From NCBI GenBank assembly GCA_938008535.1, contig CALLKF010000012.1:1-23050 (forward strand): a DNA stretch of 23,050 nt, written 5' to 3'. The first letter of the stretch is position 1, and each line of letters opens with the position of its first letter. The notes under the pieces were generated by a model. That model worked only from the letters and a program-made list of their open reading frames with translations, searched no databases and was not told where the DNA came from. The position numbers and the translations under genes were made by a program. Shown here piece by piece: positions 21,651 to 23,050 of the stretch. This DNA is from an uncultured Saprospirales bacterium. Its GTDB lineage: Bacteria; Bacteroidota; Bacteroidia; Chitinophagales; JADIYW01.

Positions 21651-22979
21651 ATGGCATTTAATGAATTAAACCTAACCACACCATTGCTAAATGCTTTGCA
21701 TGATATTGGTTTAACTACACCAACTACTATTCAGAAAAAAGGATATTCAACGATTATGTCTGGCAAAGATGTAGTTGGTATTGCACAAACTGGAACAGGA
21801 AAAACATTTGCTTATTTATTGCCTTCGCTCAGAATGTGGTCGTATGCAAAAGATGCCATTCCAACTATTTTAATTATTGTACCAACGCGCGAGTTAGTGG
21901 TACAAGTTGCAGAACAATGCAAATTATTAACTAAATACATGAACGTAAAAACCGTTGGCGTTTATGGTGGCGCGAATATGAAACCACAAGCAGCAGAAAT
22001 TTCAAAAGGTGCTGACGTAATAGTGGCAACACCTGGAAGATTATTGGATTTGGTATTAAATGGTGCGCTGGAATTGCGAAAAATAAAACGCTTTATTATT
22101 GACGAAGTAGATGAAATGATGGATTTAGGTTTTCGTCCGCAATTGATACGTATTATTGATTTGTTGCCAAAACAAAGACAAAATCTATTGTTTTCTGCTA
22201 CTATAACAGATGATGTTGATGTGCTGATTCATGATTTTTTTAATTTCCCACAACGCATAGAAGCTGCACCAACAGGAACTCCACTTGAAAAAATAAAACA
22301 ATCTGCATATAAAATTCTGAACTTTAACACGAAAGTAAATTTCTTGCAATCAATCTTAAAAGATGAAACATTTACAAAAGTGTTAGTTTTTGTTTCAACA
22401 AAAAGATTAGCTGATATTTTGTATTCAAGATTGCAGGAAAACTTTGCCGACAAGATTGGAATCATCCATTCAGGCAAAGCACAAAATCATCGTTTTGATG
22501 CAGTGAATAAATTTGAAGATGGTTCGTGCAGTATTTTAATTGCAACAGATATTGTAGCGCGAGGCCTTGATATTGCTGAGGTTTCGCACGTTATCAATTT
22601 TGATACGCCCGAAGTACCGGAAGACTACATACACAGAATTGGAAGAACGGGAAGAGCCGATAAAAACGGGAATGCCATCATCTTTATTTCTAAGAAAGAA
22701 AAGCCGTCTCAAACAAAAATTGAGAAATTAATGAAGATGAAAATCCCTATGGAGAAGCTGCCAGCAGAGGTGGAGGTGTCAAAAGAACTGATAATAGAGG
22801 AATTACCGGTGGTAAAACAGAAAGTAATTGTAGTAAAAGCACCTAAAAAGGAAGCGGTTGGCCCTGCATTTCACGAAAAATCTGCAAAAAATAGTAAGGT
22901 AAACAACAAAATTCGCCATGTAGATAAGATGAAAAAGAAATATGGCAAGCCAAAAACACGCGGACAAAAGAGAAAATAG
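21651..22979 (+). CDS. DEAD-box ATP-dependent RNA helicase (RhlE/DeaD-like)
   Basis: A 442-residue protein with the full set of helicase motifs: Q motif with PTTIQ (Gln28), motif I AQTGTGKT (45-52), Ia PTRELV, GG, TPGR, motif II DEVD (151-154) in place of DEAD, motif III SAT, then domain 2 with VLVFVSTK, motif V ATDIVARGLDI and motif VI HRIGRTGRA. It unwinds or remodels RNA with ATP, probably in ribosome assembly, RNA decay or cold adaptation. A basic tail of about 70 residues (rich in Lys, ending KPKTRGQKRK) probably binds RNA. The DEVD form keeps both acidic residues and should be active. I chose ATG at 21651 (MAFNELNL) because the Q-motif Phe follows at once and the promoter overlaps the earlier TTG. 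Codon use becomes less A/T-biased in about the last 400 bases. Confidence 0.92.
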   Translation: MAFNELNLTTPLLNALHDIGLTTPTTIQKKGYSTIMSGKDVVGIAQTGTGKTFAYLLPSLRMWSYAKDAIPTILIIVPTRELVVQVAEQCKLLTKYMNVKTVGVYGGANMKPQAAEISKGADVIVATPGRLLDLVLNGALELRKIKRFIIDEVDEMMDLGFRPQLIRIIDLLPKQRQNLLFSATITDDVDVLIHDFFNFPQRIEAAPTGTPLEKIKQSAYKILNFNTKVNFLQSILKDETFTKVLVFVSTKRLADILYSRLQENFADKIGIIHSGKAQNHRFDAVNKFEDGSCSILIATDIVARGLDIAEVSHVINFDTPEVPEDYIHRIGRTGRADKNGNAIIFISKKEKPSQTKIEKLMKMKIPMEKLPAEVEVSKELIIEELPVVKQKVIVVKAPKKEAVGPAFHEKSAKNSKVNNKIRHVDKMKKKYGKPKTRGQKRK

Positions 22980-23050
22980 GGCAGTCAGGGTATATTTTCG
23001 TTGGATATTGGCACAGTAATACACACCAATGAACACCTGAAATTCAGTTT
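22980..23050. other. Right-end flank, nothing recognised
   Basis: The last 71 bases after the helicase stop hold no supported gene. A short palindrome CTGAAATTCAG is at 23037-23047. Composition is less AT-rich than most intergenic DNA in the window. Confidence 0.3.

Overview
Nearly all of this window (about 860-23050) is a low-GC segment of a Bacteroidota chromosome. Lineage markers include two secreted proteins ending in type IX secretion (T9SS) sorting domains, a lipoprotein-type TamA/BamA homologue (TamL-like), a DAHP synthase fused to a C-terminal chorismate mutase, a PD40-OmpA surface protein, and promoter boxes of the Bacteroidota form TTTG / TAnnTTTG. I cannot place it below phylum.

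The first ~855 bases do not belong with the rest. They are visibly GC-rich (36 of the first 60 bases are G or C). They encode, on the minus strand, the C-terminal part of a plasmid Rep_3-type replication initiator and, on the plus strand, a fragment of an Obg-like GTPase. The GTPase breaks off mid-domain near 858, exactly where low-GC sequence begins inside the 5' part of an endonuclease I-like gene. This looks like a chimeric contig end (amplification or assembly) rather than biology, though a plasmid insertion cannot be excluded from sequence alone.

Layout of the native part: truncated endonuclease I-like start (-), T9SS SGNH/GDSL hydrolase (-), divergent from a secreted FlgD-Ig-like protein (+), EVE-domain protein (+), convergent with an MFS/GPH-type transporter (-), divergent from a two-gene operon of a half-length DUF1456 protein and a GreA/B-like C-terminal-domain protein (+). 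Then come a secreted unknown and a 1440-residue PD40/OmpA protein in one minus-strand operon, two co-oriented secreted unknowns (+), a TrmH/SpoU RNA methyltransferase (-) start-to-start with TamL (+), a T9SS FG-GAP/VCBS protein (+), a DAO-family oxidoreductase (-), a 68-residue DUF5679-like protein (-), the bifunctional DAHP synthase/chorismate mutase (-) and a DEAD-box RNA helicase (+).

Several genes concern the envelope and surface: TamL, the OmpA/PD40 peptidoglycan-linked protein, T9SS cargo and periplasmic unknowns. The rest are housekeeping (aromatic amino acid entry step, RNA modification, RNA unwinding). No rRNA, tRNA, CRISPR array, insertion sequence or recognisable defence system was found. 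The most interesting non-genic signals are degenerate 7-bp tandem arrays (TAAGTAR) at four gene borders, one of which forms part of a signal-peptide coding sequence, and a 12-bp palindrome sitting inside the spacer of a predicted promoter. No stretch over 300 bases in the native part lacks a gene; the largest gap is 21409-21650.
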